Shown in pieces: positions 34,400-45,544 of a stretch of 64,000 nt of DNA. The notes under the pieces are model-generated. The model had not been told where the DNA came from and ran no database searches. It saw nothing but the letters and a program-made list of their open reading frames with translations. The stretch spans positions 30,555,198-30,619,197 of the forward strand of contig NC_083577.1 of the NCBI RefSeq assembly GCF_027579695.1, given 5' to 3'. This stretch comes from Neoarius graeffei (taxonomy: Eukaryota; Chordata; Actinopteri; Siluriformes; Ariidae). The position numbers were made by a program, and so were the translations under genes. How positions within the stretch are numbered: the first letter of the stretch is position 1; each line of letters starts with the position of its first letter.

Positions 34400-34979
34400 G
34401 GAGACCATAACATCAACCAGGCCACTAGAGCTGGTATGTATTGACTTTTGGTCAGCTGAAGACTCCAGAAACAGGTCTGTCAATGTTTTGATGATAACAG
34501 ACCATTTTTACAAGAATGGCTCAGGCATTTCCGTGTAAAGACCAGACAGCTAAGCAGGTGGCAAGGGTTCTCTGGGACCGGTATTTCTGTGTCTTTGGCT
34601 TCCCTGAAAGGATTCACAGCAACCAAGGGGCCAACTTTGAGAGTCAGCTGATAAGTGAGCTCCTCAGGGTGTCAGGTGTCAGAAAATCACACACAACCCC
34701 CTACCATCCAATGGGAAACGGAAGTGTGGAGTGATTCAATCAAGCCTTGGGTGGCATGATCCATGTGTTGCCCCCTGAAGATAGAGCTGACTGGCCATGG
34801 CGCTTGCAGACACTGACCTTTTGTGTATAACTGCACAGCCCATGAGACAACAGGTTATCCCCCCCCTTTTACCTCATGTTTGGCAGAGTCCCTCACCTAC
34901 CTGTTGACGTCCTCTTTCATACCGTCCTTCATGACTCTGCTGTGACGAGCTATGATAAGTATGCTGCATGTCTCACCAG
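34400..34979 (+). pseudogene. Gypsy integrase catalytic core, Asp replaced by Asn
   Basis: Motif 1 is VCIDFWSAEDS (about 34436), motif 2 reads IHSNQGANFES, where the expected catalytic Asp is Asn (AAC, 34621-34623; a single G-to-A change would explain it), and motif 3 is YHPMGNGSVE. Several frame changes occur. The continuation LPVDVLFHTVL leads to the hAT insertion at 34980. Without the second Asp strand transfer should be lost even apart from the frameshifts. Confidence 0.8.
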
Positions 34980-37526
34980 TAGGGATGCAACGATACCACT
35001 TTTTTTCAAACCGATACTTGGATCTGAGTACTTGCCGATACCGAGTACCGATGCTGATACTTCTACCACAAAAAAAAAATGCAATGAATTGGAAGAGGGG
35101 CTTTATTTTCTTCTCTGCTTGTTACAACAAATGATGATGAATTAGATAAAAAAAAAATATTACTAAAAATGACTTTATTTTTCACTATAAAACTAAAATT
35201 AACATTTTCTATGAAATTATTGCAGAATTTCCACGTTTTAATCAAACAAAATATCAATTAACTATTTGGCACTGTCTCCACCTTTCAGATTGACAAAACA
35301 TTAATGAACCTATTGCAGAGTGTCCATTTGAATCAAACAAAATATCAAACTTCAGTCAGCATGCAATGGTGTGGTCTTTGAGGTCTCTCTAATCTTTTTT
35401 TGGGAAAGTGAGATGCAGGTTCTTTTTGATGAAAAGAATCATCTCTGCATGATCAGCTGTGAGCCTGTTTCTGCTTTCACTCACAATGTGTGACACTGAG
35501 CTGAACAGCCTTTCACTGTCAACACTAGTGCAAGGTGCTGAAAGGTATCTGCCCGCCAGTTTAGCCAGAGTTGGAAACCGCACTTTATTAACCATCCAAT
35601 ATTGTAGTGGTTTGTCTTCTCGTGAAATTGTGGCCTCTCCAAGATATGTCTCTAACTGTACACTAGAACCTACTGCAGCTCTGCCCGCTGATGCAATTTC
35701 ATTAAATATGCTGTCTAGACTACTAGTGGGCTGGTCATTGCGTGGTTTTCTTGAAGGTGGTTCATTCAGGTCAGCATCCTCCTGCTTGTCCGCTTCTCCA
35801 GGCAACCTTAGCAGCTCAAGTTTCAGCATCTCTTTGGCATTTGCAGCAGTGGTGGTGCTGGAGAAAAAAAGAATTTTATACCTAAAACAGAGAAAAAATG
35901 TAGCTGACAATAGGTATGCTTGCCATTTTAACGCAGTCACACACAGTCACAGTTACACACAGTCACACACACAGGCACACACTCACCTGGGATTGAGTAG
36001 CGTGGCGATGCTGTAGTGGGTTTTCCTCCACATCAGTGAATCGCTTCCTGACAGCTGCAGCCAAGGTTCCCTTCATTGCTTTGATCCCATGGTCCTCATC
36101 AGTCTCCCTTGTTAGAAATCTGTGCAGCACAGTGACTGCTGGAATGACGTCTGCGGCCATGGCATCTGAAGAGCTAACTTTTCGAGTTAAGTCCTCGAAC
36201 GGAGCCAGAACAGAGAGCACCTTCTCCAGCAGTATCCACTGGTGAGCTGTGAGAGTATCAGGGAGTCCATATTCAGACACAAATATTCCCAGAGGCCATT
36301 TCTGCTCAATGACTGTATCATATAAAAAGTGCTATTCCAGAGGGTCTGTACGTCTTGCTGGAGCTGCTTCGCAGGGTGGTTGATCTCTAATTGAATGTCC
36401 TCGAGGCGGGAGTTGGCCAGAGCAGAATGTTTAAAATGCCCAACTATTTTGTGGCCAACTGCCACCGCATCAGCAACACTCCTCTGTGACAGAAGGCCCT
36501 CGTGAACCACCAGCTAGAGTGTGAGCAGTACAAGGTAGGCTGGGCAGCTCAGCATCACTCATGGCCTTTATCATATTTCTTGCGTTGTCTTGGAGCACTA
36601 TGTGGATGGACGTCTTCGGTATGTCCCAGGTCTGGAGCATGCTATCGAAAGCACCTGTGATGGTTTGGCTGGTGTGCGAGCCCCGGAACGACTTTGCATG
36701 TAGTGTGACTTGATGACGAACATTCCATCAATCCACTGCGCCGTTAAACTGAGCAATGACATCGGGCACACACTACTTGTCCAAATGTCCGTAGTGAAAC
36801 TTAAGGCTGAAACTTCATTCACCAGGTTGCGCACGGGTTTTTTTTTTTTTTTAAACCACGTCAAAGATTTGGCACCATAACGTCCGTGATGTAGGAGTGG
36901 CTGGGAATCTCATATCGCGGCTCGAGTGTGCTGAGACGATGGCGAAATCCTACATTTTCCACAACTGACAGTGGCTGGTCATCTAGAGCAATAAAATGAG
37001 TCAGAGCCTCCTGTTATTTTAACTGCCTGTGGATTTTCTCTTGACTTTTTTCTTTTCTCTCGCTTTTCCAAAACCTGAGTTAAAGTTGGCTGTTGTGGTT
37101 TTGCATTAGCCTTAATAAACTCTGTGTACTCAGGGTTATGATGTGTCCTCAGATGTTTTATCAAATTGCTTTTATTGAACGACGTACTCTCCTTCCCTCC
37201 CCTGGACACCTTACCAGTACACAGTTTGCACTCTGCCTTGCTTCTGTCATCATCGCATATTTTGAAGTGAGTCCACACTGCTGACATGCTGTTTAGCCTA
37301 CTGCAGCTGGTCTCACTCACCTAACCACACTGTTCCTGATTAGCTCGACATTTCCCCTAGCCGCCAATCTTAAAAAAATACAACAAAATGACAAGCCACC
37401 CTCTGATCGCGGTCTTCATGCAAAGCAATTGCATGCAATAAATTGGTATCGGTTCATGGTATCGATTAACTTTAACGAGTATGTTCAGAATAGTATCAGC
37501 CCGATACCGGTATCGGTGCATCCCTA
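34980..37526 (-). mobile_element. hAT element (BED-finger transposase), autonomous-size remnant
   Basis: Ends TAGGGATGCAACGATACC and GGTATCGGTGCATCCCTA are inverted repeats; flanks CTCACCAG (34972-34979) and CTCGCCAG (37527-37534) are an 8-base duplication with one mismatch. 2.5 kb with all transposase domains in pieces on the minus strand. It splits the gypsy pol C-terminal region, whose reading resumes at about 37535. Confidence 0.92.
35389..37320 (-). pseudogene. hAT transposase, fragmented (ZBED1-like)
   Basis: Read right to left: BED finger (SAVWTHFKICDDDRSKAECKLC, then NLIKHLRTHH) at 37290-37090; catalytic-domain pieces (LSFTTDIWTSS at about 36800; LLLEKVLSVLAPFEDLTRKVSS-like segment at about 36230); and the C-terminal dimerisation region 35650-35400 (FPTLAKLAGRYLSAPCTS, VDSERLFSSVSHIVSE, RNRLTADHAEMILFIKKN). 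At least four frame breaks separate them. The family cuts and pastes DNA; this copy is dead. Confidence 0.85.
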
Positions 37527-37534
37527 CTCGCCAG

Positions 37535-38480
37535 TGACCTGAAGGAAGCGATGGTGATTGCTCAGGACCATGCCACGAAAGAGCAGAAGAGACATGCTCA
37601 GCTGTACAACAGGAAAGTGAAGGGATCCAACATTAACATCAGTGACTGAGTGCTCTTGGCCAACAGGAAGGATGGGGGTGAGAAGAAGCTCGCTGACCGG
37701 TGGGAATCAACCATTTACACTGTAGTGGACATGAACCCAGAGATGCACACATACAGGATCTGCAACACAGTCACTGGACAGGAGCAGGTGATCCACAGGA
37801 ACCTCCTGATGCTGGCCAGTTTTCTTCCTATGGAGGACACATGTGACATGTCTGACCCTGCCTCATCCATTCCTGCTACAGAATCCTCAGCCCCAGGAAC
37901 TGATGGTGTCAGAGAGGATGGAGAGCCCTTGTTTGAGAGAGAGAGCGAGACTCTTTTCGGAGCTAGTGAGAGCCTTGATGCTGGAAGTGACAGAAACTCA
38001 CCTGTGACTGTGAAGGAGGGACAGTGCCCTTTGACTGATCCGGAACCTGTGGACTCTGAGAGGAGAACCATAGAATGGATCACACAGCTGTCTGCACAAA
38101 GTCTGTCAGAAGCAGAGGTTACTGACATGACAAGCATGACCTCTGACCCATGGAACTGCTCTGTCTCACGTGAGGGCCACATGACAGATCTGTCTGTGAC
38201 TTGTGACTCTGCCCCTGTGACTTCTGTGGACATCTTGACAAGTGTGAGTCAACCAGCCCCTGCTCTCAGTGCCATGACACAGACAATGTTTCAGACATTC
38301 TGCACACTGTTGCCAAGACCTCAACCATGCACTGTGACCGTTCTAATGCACAGACAAAAGTCAGGTCAAGATTTGGTCGCCTAGTCAAACCTGTGAACAG
38401 GCTCATACAGACCATGTCCAGGCAGGATGTTGTTCAGGACAAGTTCAGTGTTAAAGCTGTTTGCAAATCAGTGTTCCAGG
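37535..38480 (+). pseudogene. Gypsy pol C-terminal region
   Basis: After the hAT: HATKEQKRHAQLYNRKVKG, a stop at about 37647, then VLLANRKDGGEKKLADRWES and YRICNTVTGQEQVIHRNLL, the integrase C-terminal (GPY/F-like) module of gypsy elements. A long acidic Ser/Thr-rich tail follows to 38384 with no recognised domain. Confidence 0.7.
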
Positions 38481-38502
38481 CTTTTGCTGACTAAAACCTT
38501 AA

Positions 38503-40398
38503 CACTACAAAGACCACAATTTTTCTGCCTACCTAGAAGGACCAGAGAGGGGTCATTTGACCCACACAGCTTGCCTACCTAGAAGGACCAGAGAGGGGTC
38601 ATTTGACCCACACAGCTTTTGCCGAATACACTAATCACTCATTTTGTTATGGTAATGAGGCTGTTAGGGGCAGTGTGTGAGGTGAGGGGTGAGGGGGTCA
38701 CACCTTACAATGTGTGTGTAATTGTATGTAAATGTCCGAGCACAAAACTATCAAACGTATTGTTGTGCATGTGGGAGCAAATGATGTTTTCAGAGAACAG
38801 CTGTTTGTCCAAGATGATTTCAGAAAACTTTTTTCTGATCTCTATAAGACTGGAATACAATCTTTTATTAGTGGCCCACTCCCAGCGAGAGGAATTTTTG
38901 CATTTTCTCGACTCTTCAGTCTTAACACCTGGCTTGGAAAAACTTCCCATGTGATCATGACGAATCATATGACTGCAACCAGATAATGGTTGAATTAGCG
39001 TGTGAATCTCTCATGCCATGTGACCATAACGACTCATGTGAATGCAACCTGGCAATTGTTAGATGGATAAATACCAGTGCATGTGGACTACTGCTTCATT
39101 TCCCTCAAGAATTTTGTGGTGAAAGAAGCTCCTCTCCAAGGAACGAAGATGCAGAGATTCAGCACTCAACAGGCATTGGAAATGATCCTGGATGGAGCTG
39201 ACCCTGGCGAATCGGATGGAGAAGACATCAATCTCCAGGTGGATTCAGACTCCGAGCTGTCTCAGTCTTCAGGTAATATTAGTTATTGCAATGTAAAAAT
39301 AATAGTTATTTCCCAAAAACTACTAGTTCTAGTTAAAAAATACTAGAGGTGATTTTTACTACATTACTTGAAACTAGAAAAATAAACCATTTTTGCAGTG
39401 ATTAGCTTCTATACTTGCATTTGTGATATCATTTGAATTTCCCATTGCTCATAATTACATTTTTTCATGCTACAGATGAGGAGAGTGCTCCCCAACCAAC
39501 AAAGAGAGCTCGGCTAGCGACTGATGTGGCAGAGACTGCAAAAGATGGCACAGTATGGCATGAAGAACAGGTGGGAACGGGTCCACATTTCACCCCACCA
39601 ACGCCATACAGCACAGATGGAGAGCCAACCGCTAAGGCCAGGAGGTCAATCACAAGTCGCCTTCAGAGCTTCCTTTGTTTCATCACTCTGGACATGCTTG
39701 GCATCATACGAGACTGTACAATTCAACATGCGAAGCAAACTGAGCATGTGGATTGGTTCATGGGCATACCTGAACTAATGGCATTTATTTCCATCACCAT
39801 CATGAGGGGAATCATCAAGGTGCCATCACTGCATGACTGCTGGTCGAAAAACCTGGGAAACCCACACATCATCGAAACCATGTCCCGAGGGCGTTTCAAA
39901 AACATCATGCATCACCTGCGCTTTGATGACAGAGACACCCGCAGCGAGCGAGTACAGACTGATAGGTTTGCTGCAATTTCAAACATATGGGGATTGTTTG
40001 TCACCAACTGCATCACATCCTACATCCCTGGTCAACACATCACCATTGACGAACAACTTTTCCCGTGCAAGACTCGCTGCTGTTTCCTACAGTACATTGC
40101 AACTAAACCAGACAAGTTTGGTATCAAGTTTTGGGTGGCGTGTGACTTGAAAACCAAATACGTCTGCAACATCCTCCCATATCTTGGCAAGGACCCCACT
40201 CGGCCTCGTGGGGAGAGAGTGTCTGAGAGTGTAGTCATGAGGCTGATGGAACCATTCTTGGACAAGGGCAGAAATGTTACCACAGACAATTTCTTTACAT
40301 CACTGTCACTTGCAAAACGACTACTTAGCCGGAATTCAACCATCCTCGGCACAGTCAACAGGATTCGCCAAGAGATAGCCTATGCCCCTTTTGGGTCT
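38503..40398 (+). mobile_element. piggyBac element, 3'-truncated
   Basis: TTAA at 38499-38502 precedes the left end CACTACAAAGACC. A 46-base unit with ACCAGAGAGGGGTCATTTG is directly repeated at 38527-38572 and 38573-38618, a subterminal repeat. The transposase follows but stops before its last third, and no matching right end or TTAA was found; gypsy 3' sequence begins at about 40400. So the right part was deleted after insertion. Confidence 0.8.
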
Positions 40399-40452
40399 GA
40401 AAGTTTTTGTATTGATTATATTCTGCTGTTTTCATTTTATACCATGTCATGA
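39149..40452 (+). pseudogene. piggyBac transposase (PGBD4-like), C-terminally truncated
   Basis: Exon 1 39149-39272 (MQRFSTQQALEMILDG, acidic, GDPGESDGED-like start typical of the family) joins exon 2 at 39476 after a CTACAG acceptor, keeping frame (DEESAPQPTKRARL). The catalytic domain has GIPELMAFISITIMRGI, the first Asp in ITIDEQLFP and the second in NVTTDNFFTS. The homology ends near RQEIAYAPFGSESF; the remaining ~25 codons to 40452 are foreign. The third catalytic Asp and the Cys-rich C-terminus are missing. About 340 of the usual 550-600 residues remain. Confidence 0.85.
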
Positions 40453-40681
40453 GCCTGCACTACACTATGTTTTGGGGTCTTGTGGGGTGTATAAGGCACC
40501 CTGTTACCAGTTGCTGGATTGAGGGATAAGCGCTGCTCTCATGCCACTTCATCCTTAAGGGATACATTTGGTGTTTGGTTTTCTTGTTTATGGGCCCTGG
40601 TAATTTGTGAACCTGTACTGTTCTCTATGGTGTAGACTGTGTAGTTGGTGCTCATATTTGATAAAATTCAGTGGGGGTGGG

Positions 40682-41690
40682 TGTAACAGAGTTTAAAAAT
40701 GCACTTTATGAAATATTTATTTCCAATTTGTATTTGTAAGTTTTATTTATCATTTTATGATTATATTGAGTATTTATGAATTTTATGAGTTATTTTCATT
40801 TACCTGGGCGGCACGGTGGTGTAGTGGTTAGCGCTGTCGCCTCACAGCAAGAAGGTCCTGGGTTCGAGCCCCGGGGCCGGCGAGGGCCTTTCTGTGTGGA
40901 GTTTGCATGTTCTCCCCGTGTCCGCGTGGGTTTCCTCCGGGTGCTCCGGTTTCCCCCACAGTCCAAAGACATGCAGGTTAGGTTAACTGGTGACTCTAAA
41001 TTGACCGTAGGTGTGAATGTGAGTGTGAATGGTTGTCTATGTGTCAGCCCTGTGATGACCTGGCAACTTGTCCAGGGTGTACCCCGCCTTTCGCCCGTAG
41101 TCAGCTGGGATAGGCTCCAGCTTGCCTGCGACCCTGTAGAAGGATAAAGCGGCTAGAGATAATGAGATGAGATTTTCATTTACCATTATTTTATAAATTT
41201 TCCCTGTGTTAATTACCCTCCTGCACTCTGCCCTTTTTGTTCCTCCTGGGCTTCTGTAGCCCCTCCCCTCTGCCCTCACAGTCCTGTTGTATTCTGCTGA
41301 GGGTAAGTTGTGTGGAAAATACAGCAGTAATATTGTTATTTTCTTTGAAAGTTTAGTCATTTATGTTGAAATATATTGTGTATATTATTCTCTGTTACAT
41401 ACTTTGTTACCAAGTTGTTTTGTGTTGCGTTGTACCGTTAATATAAGAGTTGTGGATGTTTTTAGTTTCGCATTTTTGGTGCGATTTGTTCATGCAGTCG
41501 TGTAACCCATGCAGCATTAGTTTGCACTTCCCGGTGGTGCTATCATGTGTGCATGTTTAGGAGCAGAGGTGAACGAAGGAAAAGACAAATTTATAATCTG
41601 TGTTGATGTCTTCTGCAGGGAGAAAATAAATACAGGAAAGCAGCATCTCAAGTCCTCTTCCTTCATGCCTAAACACACACCCGTTACACA
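40682..41690 (+). mobile_element. 3' LTR of the gypsy element, split by a SINE
   Basis: Begins TGTAACAGAG right after a purine tract and ends CCCGTTACA; TGTAAC/GTTACA are short inverted ends. AATAAA lies at about 41627. Without the SINE it is about 640 bases. The 3' half matches the inverted LTR at 26048-26345. Confidence 0.75.
40805..41172 (+). mobile_element. V-SINE, full length
   Basis: Complete copy with tRNA-like head (GCGGCACGGTGGTGTAGTGG), core and GATGA tail; exact 12-base duplication TTTTCATTTACC (40793-40804, 41173-41184). Inserted in the gypsy LTR, so it is younger than the LTR. Confidence 0.95.
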
Positions 41691-41727
41691 TGAATAGTAT
41701 TTATTTATTTACTTATTTATTTATTTT

Positions 41728-42095
41728 TACCCCACCCAAATGAAGTTTGGTGGGGGATATAGAAATGGGTTCCGGCTGTCTGTCTGGTCACTTTTTCATT
41801 TCTGGGCCATGTCTTTAAAACTACTGAAGATATCTTCATGAAACTTTGTATAAATATCAAGCAACATGTGAACTAGTGCCTTTTGCCAGGTTGGATTTTT
41901 GAAAGAGTATTTCTCAAGTTTTTACATAAATAGATTTTGATTTAGTTTCTAAGAGCAATGTTCCTTTCTGGAGCATCTATCCAAAACTATTCATGATACG
42001 GATTTGAAACTTGGTATACATGTTAACAAGGTCATGTCGATATGCCTTTTCATACAAAGAAATTTGATTTTAATGTTTAATGTTTCCAGGAAACA
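41728..42095 (+). repeat. Intron block of TRIM copy 2
   Basis: Closely similar to 2610-2968 in TRIM copy 1. It is cut by the BED-finger hAT and resumes at 45425-45544 (TTTCAGACTTAGTC, GCAGAACTTGAAAACT). No TRIM exons 1-5 were found upstream, which is gypsy LTR. Confidence 0.6.
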
Positions 42096-42619
42096 TGAGA
42101 AATTAAAATTCAGAATTGAATTGAGTGACCCCTAAATTCCAATTCAATTCTTGAATTTGAATTGAGATTGCAAACAGGAAGTGGAATTGCAATTCAAATT
42201 CCAGGAAGTAGAATTGGAATTCCATGAAATTCAAAGAAATTCATGATACATAAGGTGTATTTAACAATGAAGCTTTACAGTGTATATATTTACATATGAT
42301 TACAATATGAATTTCATGCAAATATTATTGCATGGACTTTATGTACACAATACTTTATAGTAAATGGGCCTTTTTTTTTTTTACTACTAATTAACATTAA
42401 AAACATACTCTATCGAACAGAACATTAAAATTGTAATAACTTCCAAATTGTGGAAAATGATAGAACAGCACTTCATTTCCCAGAATTCCTTGCTTTATCC
42501 AAGTCTTCAAAATGGTCATCCAAACATTTAGGACATTTTATTTGGAGTATACTCTAGTGGAATAAGCTAACTGAGGGCCAGAGCTGGTTTGTACTTTTGA
42601 TTTTTGTGATTACAGCAAT

Positions 42620-45125
42620 ATGCAAAGAAATAGCATGCATAAAAGGACATTTGTGCTTGTTCATTTTGATGAGCCAATTCCCACAAGACATGGAAACCAC
42701 AGAGCAATCTGCAATTACTGCAGTGCTCCAGTGTGTGGTTCCATAAAGGCTACCTCAAATTTCAAACGGCACCTCCAGGTAAGTTTACAGATGTGTGATC
42801 TGTCTTTTATTTTGATGACCATAGCATGTATTTGCATTGGGAACTGTGAATCAATCAGTAATACATTATACTTTACTCACCACTTGAAGCATGTAAAGTA
42901 TTACCTTATACCCTGCTTTCTTTGAAATACAATGACTATCTAAACACACTATTTCTCATTTGCTTGTGCAAGTCCAAATCATCCTGGCATATCATGTGAA
43001 CGCAAAGTAGCCTTGGGCATAGCATTATAGAGAGGCAGAGAATCCAATAATATTTGCAGTACAAATGTAGTATAACAAACTTGCTGGCACTTTGATCCAA
43101 AGCATGAACAGTCTTTAGACTGAGAATATAGATTGGCTTTTCTGCTTACAGAAGAAACACCCTGAAATTTTGATGGAGTCTGCACCCAGCAGTGGCACAA
43201 GCCAACGAAATCAAGATGAAGACAGTCATCCTCCAACTTCAACTTCTAAATGGTCATCAACCAATACACATAAAGTGGCTCTGACAGATAGTATTGTTAC
43301 ATTCATTTCAAATGGTCTCCTCCCCCTCTACTGTTGAAAATAAGGACTTCATTAATATCTTGCAGGCGGCGTGGTGGTGGTTAGCGCTGTCGCCTCACAG
43401 CAAGAAGGTCCGGGTTCGAGCCCCGTGGCCGGCGAGGGCCTTTCTGTGTGGAGTTTGCATGTTCTCCCCGTGTCCGCGTGGGTTTCCTCCGGGTGCTCCG
43501 GTTTCCCCCACAGTCCAAAGACATGCAGGTTAGGTTAACTGGCGACTCTAAATTGACCGTAGGTGTGAATGTGAGTGTGAATGGTTGTCTGTGTCTGTGT
43601 CAGCCCTGTGATGACCTGGCGACTTGTCCAGGGTGTACCCTGCCTTTCGGCCGTAGTCAGCTGGGATAGGCTCCAGCTTGCCTGCGACCCTGTAGAACAG
43701 GATAAAGTGGCTAGAGATAATGAGATGAGATAATATCTTGCAACTGGCCCAACCCTCATTCGCAATGCCTACCCGAAGAGCTCTCAGAGAGATCCTTATT
43801 CCACAACGCTCGGATTCTGTGAAAGCACATCTAGGTAATCTGATGGCAAAAGCTGGCCATATTTGCCTGACCATTGATTTATGGTCAAATCGATCAATGA
43901 GGTCCTTTTTTGGGATGACGGGCCATTTCCTGGTTGATTACAATTTGAAGAGCATAATGCTGAGCTGTCGGCGTTTTAAAGGGAGACACACAGCTGAAAA
44001 TATTTGCCAAGTCTATGATGATGTTCTGGACAAATACAATATTCAGAACAAGGTATCATTCATTGTAACTGACAATGCATCCAATATGATAAAGGCATTC
44101 ACTCTGTTTCCACCAGTTCATGTTAACAGTGAGAGTGAGGATGAAGAGGATGACACCTGTGATCTAGAAGTGGTCAATGTAGAAGAGATTATGTACTTTC
44201 TACCAGAGAGACAATCTTGCTTTGCTCATAGTCTCCAACTGGTAGTGCGTGATGCCTTAGATGATGCTGGCTCCATAAAAAGCCTCCTGGGCAAGGTCCA
44301 GAAACTTGTTGGTTTTTGCCATAAATCCACCCATGCTACAGAGGTCCTGGAGGGAATGCACAAACTTCAACCTGCTAATGTCACCCACTGGAATAGCCAG
44401 TTGAAGATGCTGAGGTAAGTCCTTAAAGTTCCAAATGATGTCCTTGCTGAGCTCCACTGCCCAATTCAGCTAACAGCATATGAACTAAAAATAATTCAGG
44501 AAATTTGTCAGGCAGAGAAAGCTGTCACATCAAGCTTGGTTATTCCTTGTGTTAGAGGACTGAGACATGCAATCAAAGATGCAAAGATGACTGGGAACAA
44601 GAAGTTTGTGTCCACCTTACAAACCTCACTTGAGAGACGACTAGTAAAATTCAAGGATATGGAATGCTTTCAGATGGCTGCAACGCTTGATCCAAGATTT
44701 AAACTAGACTGGTGTAATGGTGAAGAACCGATTATAATCAAAAATCTTCTCGCTGCAAAAGTCAGTGCCACCTCTGACAGTAGTGCTCAAACAAGGAAAC
44801 GCCCCAGACTCTTTTCCTACATGGAGACTCAAACAACTGCTGTCCCAATTGACACAGCCTCACATAAGCTCCCAGTTTACTTGAGCACACCATGTTTGGC
44901 TGAGGATGCCGATCCTTTATTGTTCTAGAAAGAAAACCAAAACAGTTTCCCAAACCTACCGTAGCTGTACTTGCATGTAAATATCTGGCCATACCTGCTT
45001 CCTCTGCACCTGTTGAGAGGATATTTAGTGTTGCAGGTAAGATATTCAGACCAGAACGATGCCACCTCAATGACAAAACATTTGAGGAACTGCTGACCAT
45101 TAGATGCAACACCGTTACTCCGTAA
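42620..45125 (+). pseudogene. hAT transposase (ZBED4/6-like), split by a SINE
   Basis: Exon 1 (42620-42778): TRHGNHRAICNYCSAPV ... SNFKRHLQ, a BED finger, donor GTAAGT. Exon 2 starts at 43152 after TTACAG (KKHPEILMESAPSS), in phase. A frameshift lies near 43325 and the SINE at 43365-43730 splits FINILQ from LAQPSFAMPTRRAL. Catalytic region: HICLTIDLWSNRS, SFIVTDNASNMIKAF, CFAHSLQLVVRDAL. Another frameshift at about 44415. C-terminal dimerisation motif CKYLAIPASSAPVERIFSVAG up to the stop at 45123-45125. About four disabling changes; an old but recognisable copy. Confidence 0.88.
43365..43730 (+). mobile_element. V-SINE, full length, inside hAT transposase exon
   Basis: Complete SINE with exact 12-base duplication TAATATCTTGCA (43353-43364, 43731-43742). 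The duplication shows the interrupted coding sequence on both sides. Confidence 0.96.
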
Positions 45126-45544
45126 AGAACTTTTAATAATAATTGCATTTACCAAAACATTGTTTCATTTGATTACTTGGAAATGAAGATATTGCTAATT
45201 ATTCAATATTAAGGGAATGTATGCTTAATGTTCGTGTCTCTACTTCCATTTGGAAGAAAAATGTTACGTATCACATTCTCACTGATATGTGAGAAGAATT
45301 AATTGCTCTGAATTGCAATGAATTCAGTTCCACTTCCTGTAATTCCAATTCAATTCAACATCCTGTAGGGCAGAGTCAATTCAAATTCTTTCCTTGAATT
45401 GAATTAAATTCAGAATTTTGTACAACCCTTTCCATGAAAACAATTTCAGACTTAGTCTCTCAGGTTAGTCTGAGAGGTAGGTTTTGTTTCCAGAGCAGAA
45501 CTTGAAAACTGAGTGGTATGGTCTTGAAAGTTGGTATATGTGTT

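Larger units (their letters stand above)
26500..41690 (+). mobile_element. Ty3/gypsy LTR retrotransposon, decayed, with nested insertions
   Basis: Order: gag (26838-27965), protease (28060), linker (28466), RT (28884), RNase H (29965), integrase (34112 onwards), pol C-terminus (37535-38480), then a 3' untranslated stretch (about 40400-40680, ending in the purine-rich GTGGGGGTGGG) and the 3' LTR. Domain order PR-RT-RH-IN identifies Ty3/gypsy. It is split by a ZMYM1-like hAT (30919-34045), a BED-finger hAT (34980-37526), a piggyBac (38503 to about 40398) and a SINE in the LTR. Many frameshifts and stops; inactive. Confidence 0.88.
42100..45424 (+). mobile_element. hAT element (BED-finger), AATTC-rich ends
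   Basis: The flanking 150 bases on each side are full of GAATTGAATT/AATTCAATTC motifs, apparently subterminal repeats; exact ends and target duplication could not be fixed. In between lie a two-exon transposase with all hAT domains and a SINE insertion. Confidence 0.7.

Noticed and set aside
37715-38233. Minus-strand ORF opposite the gypsy pol tail
   Set aside because: Antisense shadow of the acidic pol C-terminal region; no domain recognised.
42620-45125. BED-finger transposase as a domesticated ZBED gene
   Set aside because: Split by a SINE and several frameshifts; it lies between its own subterminal repeats.
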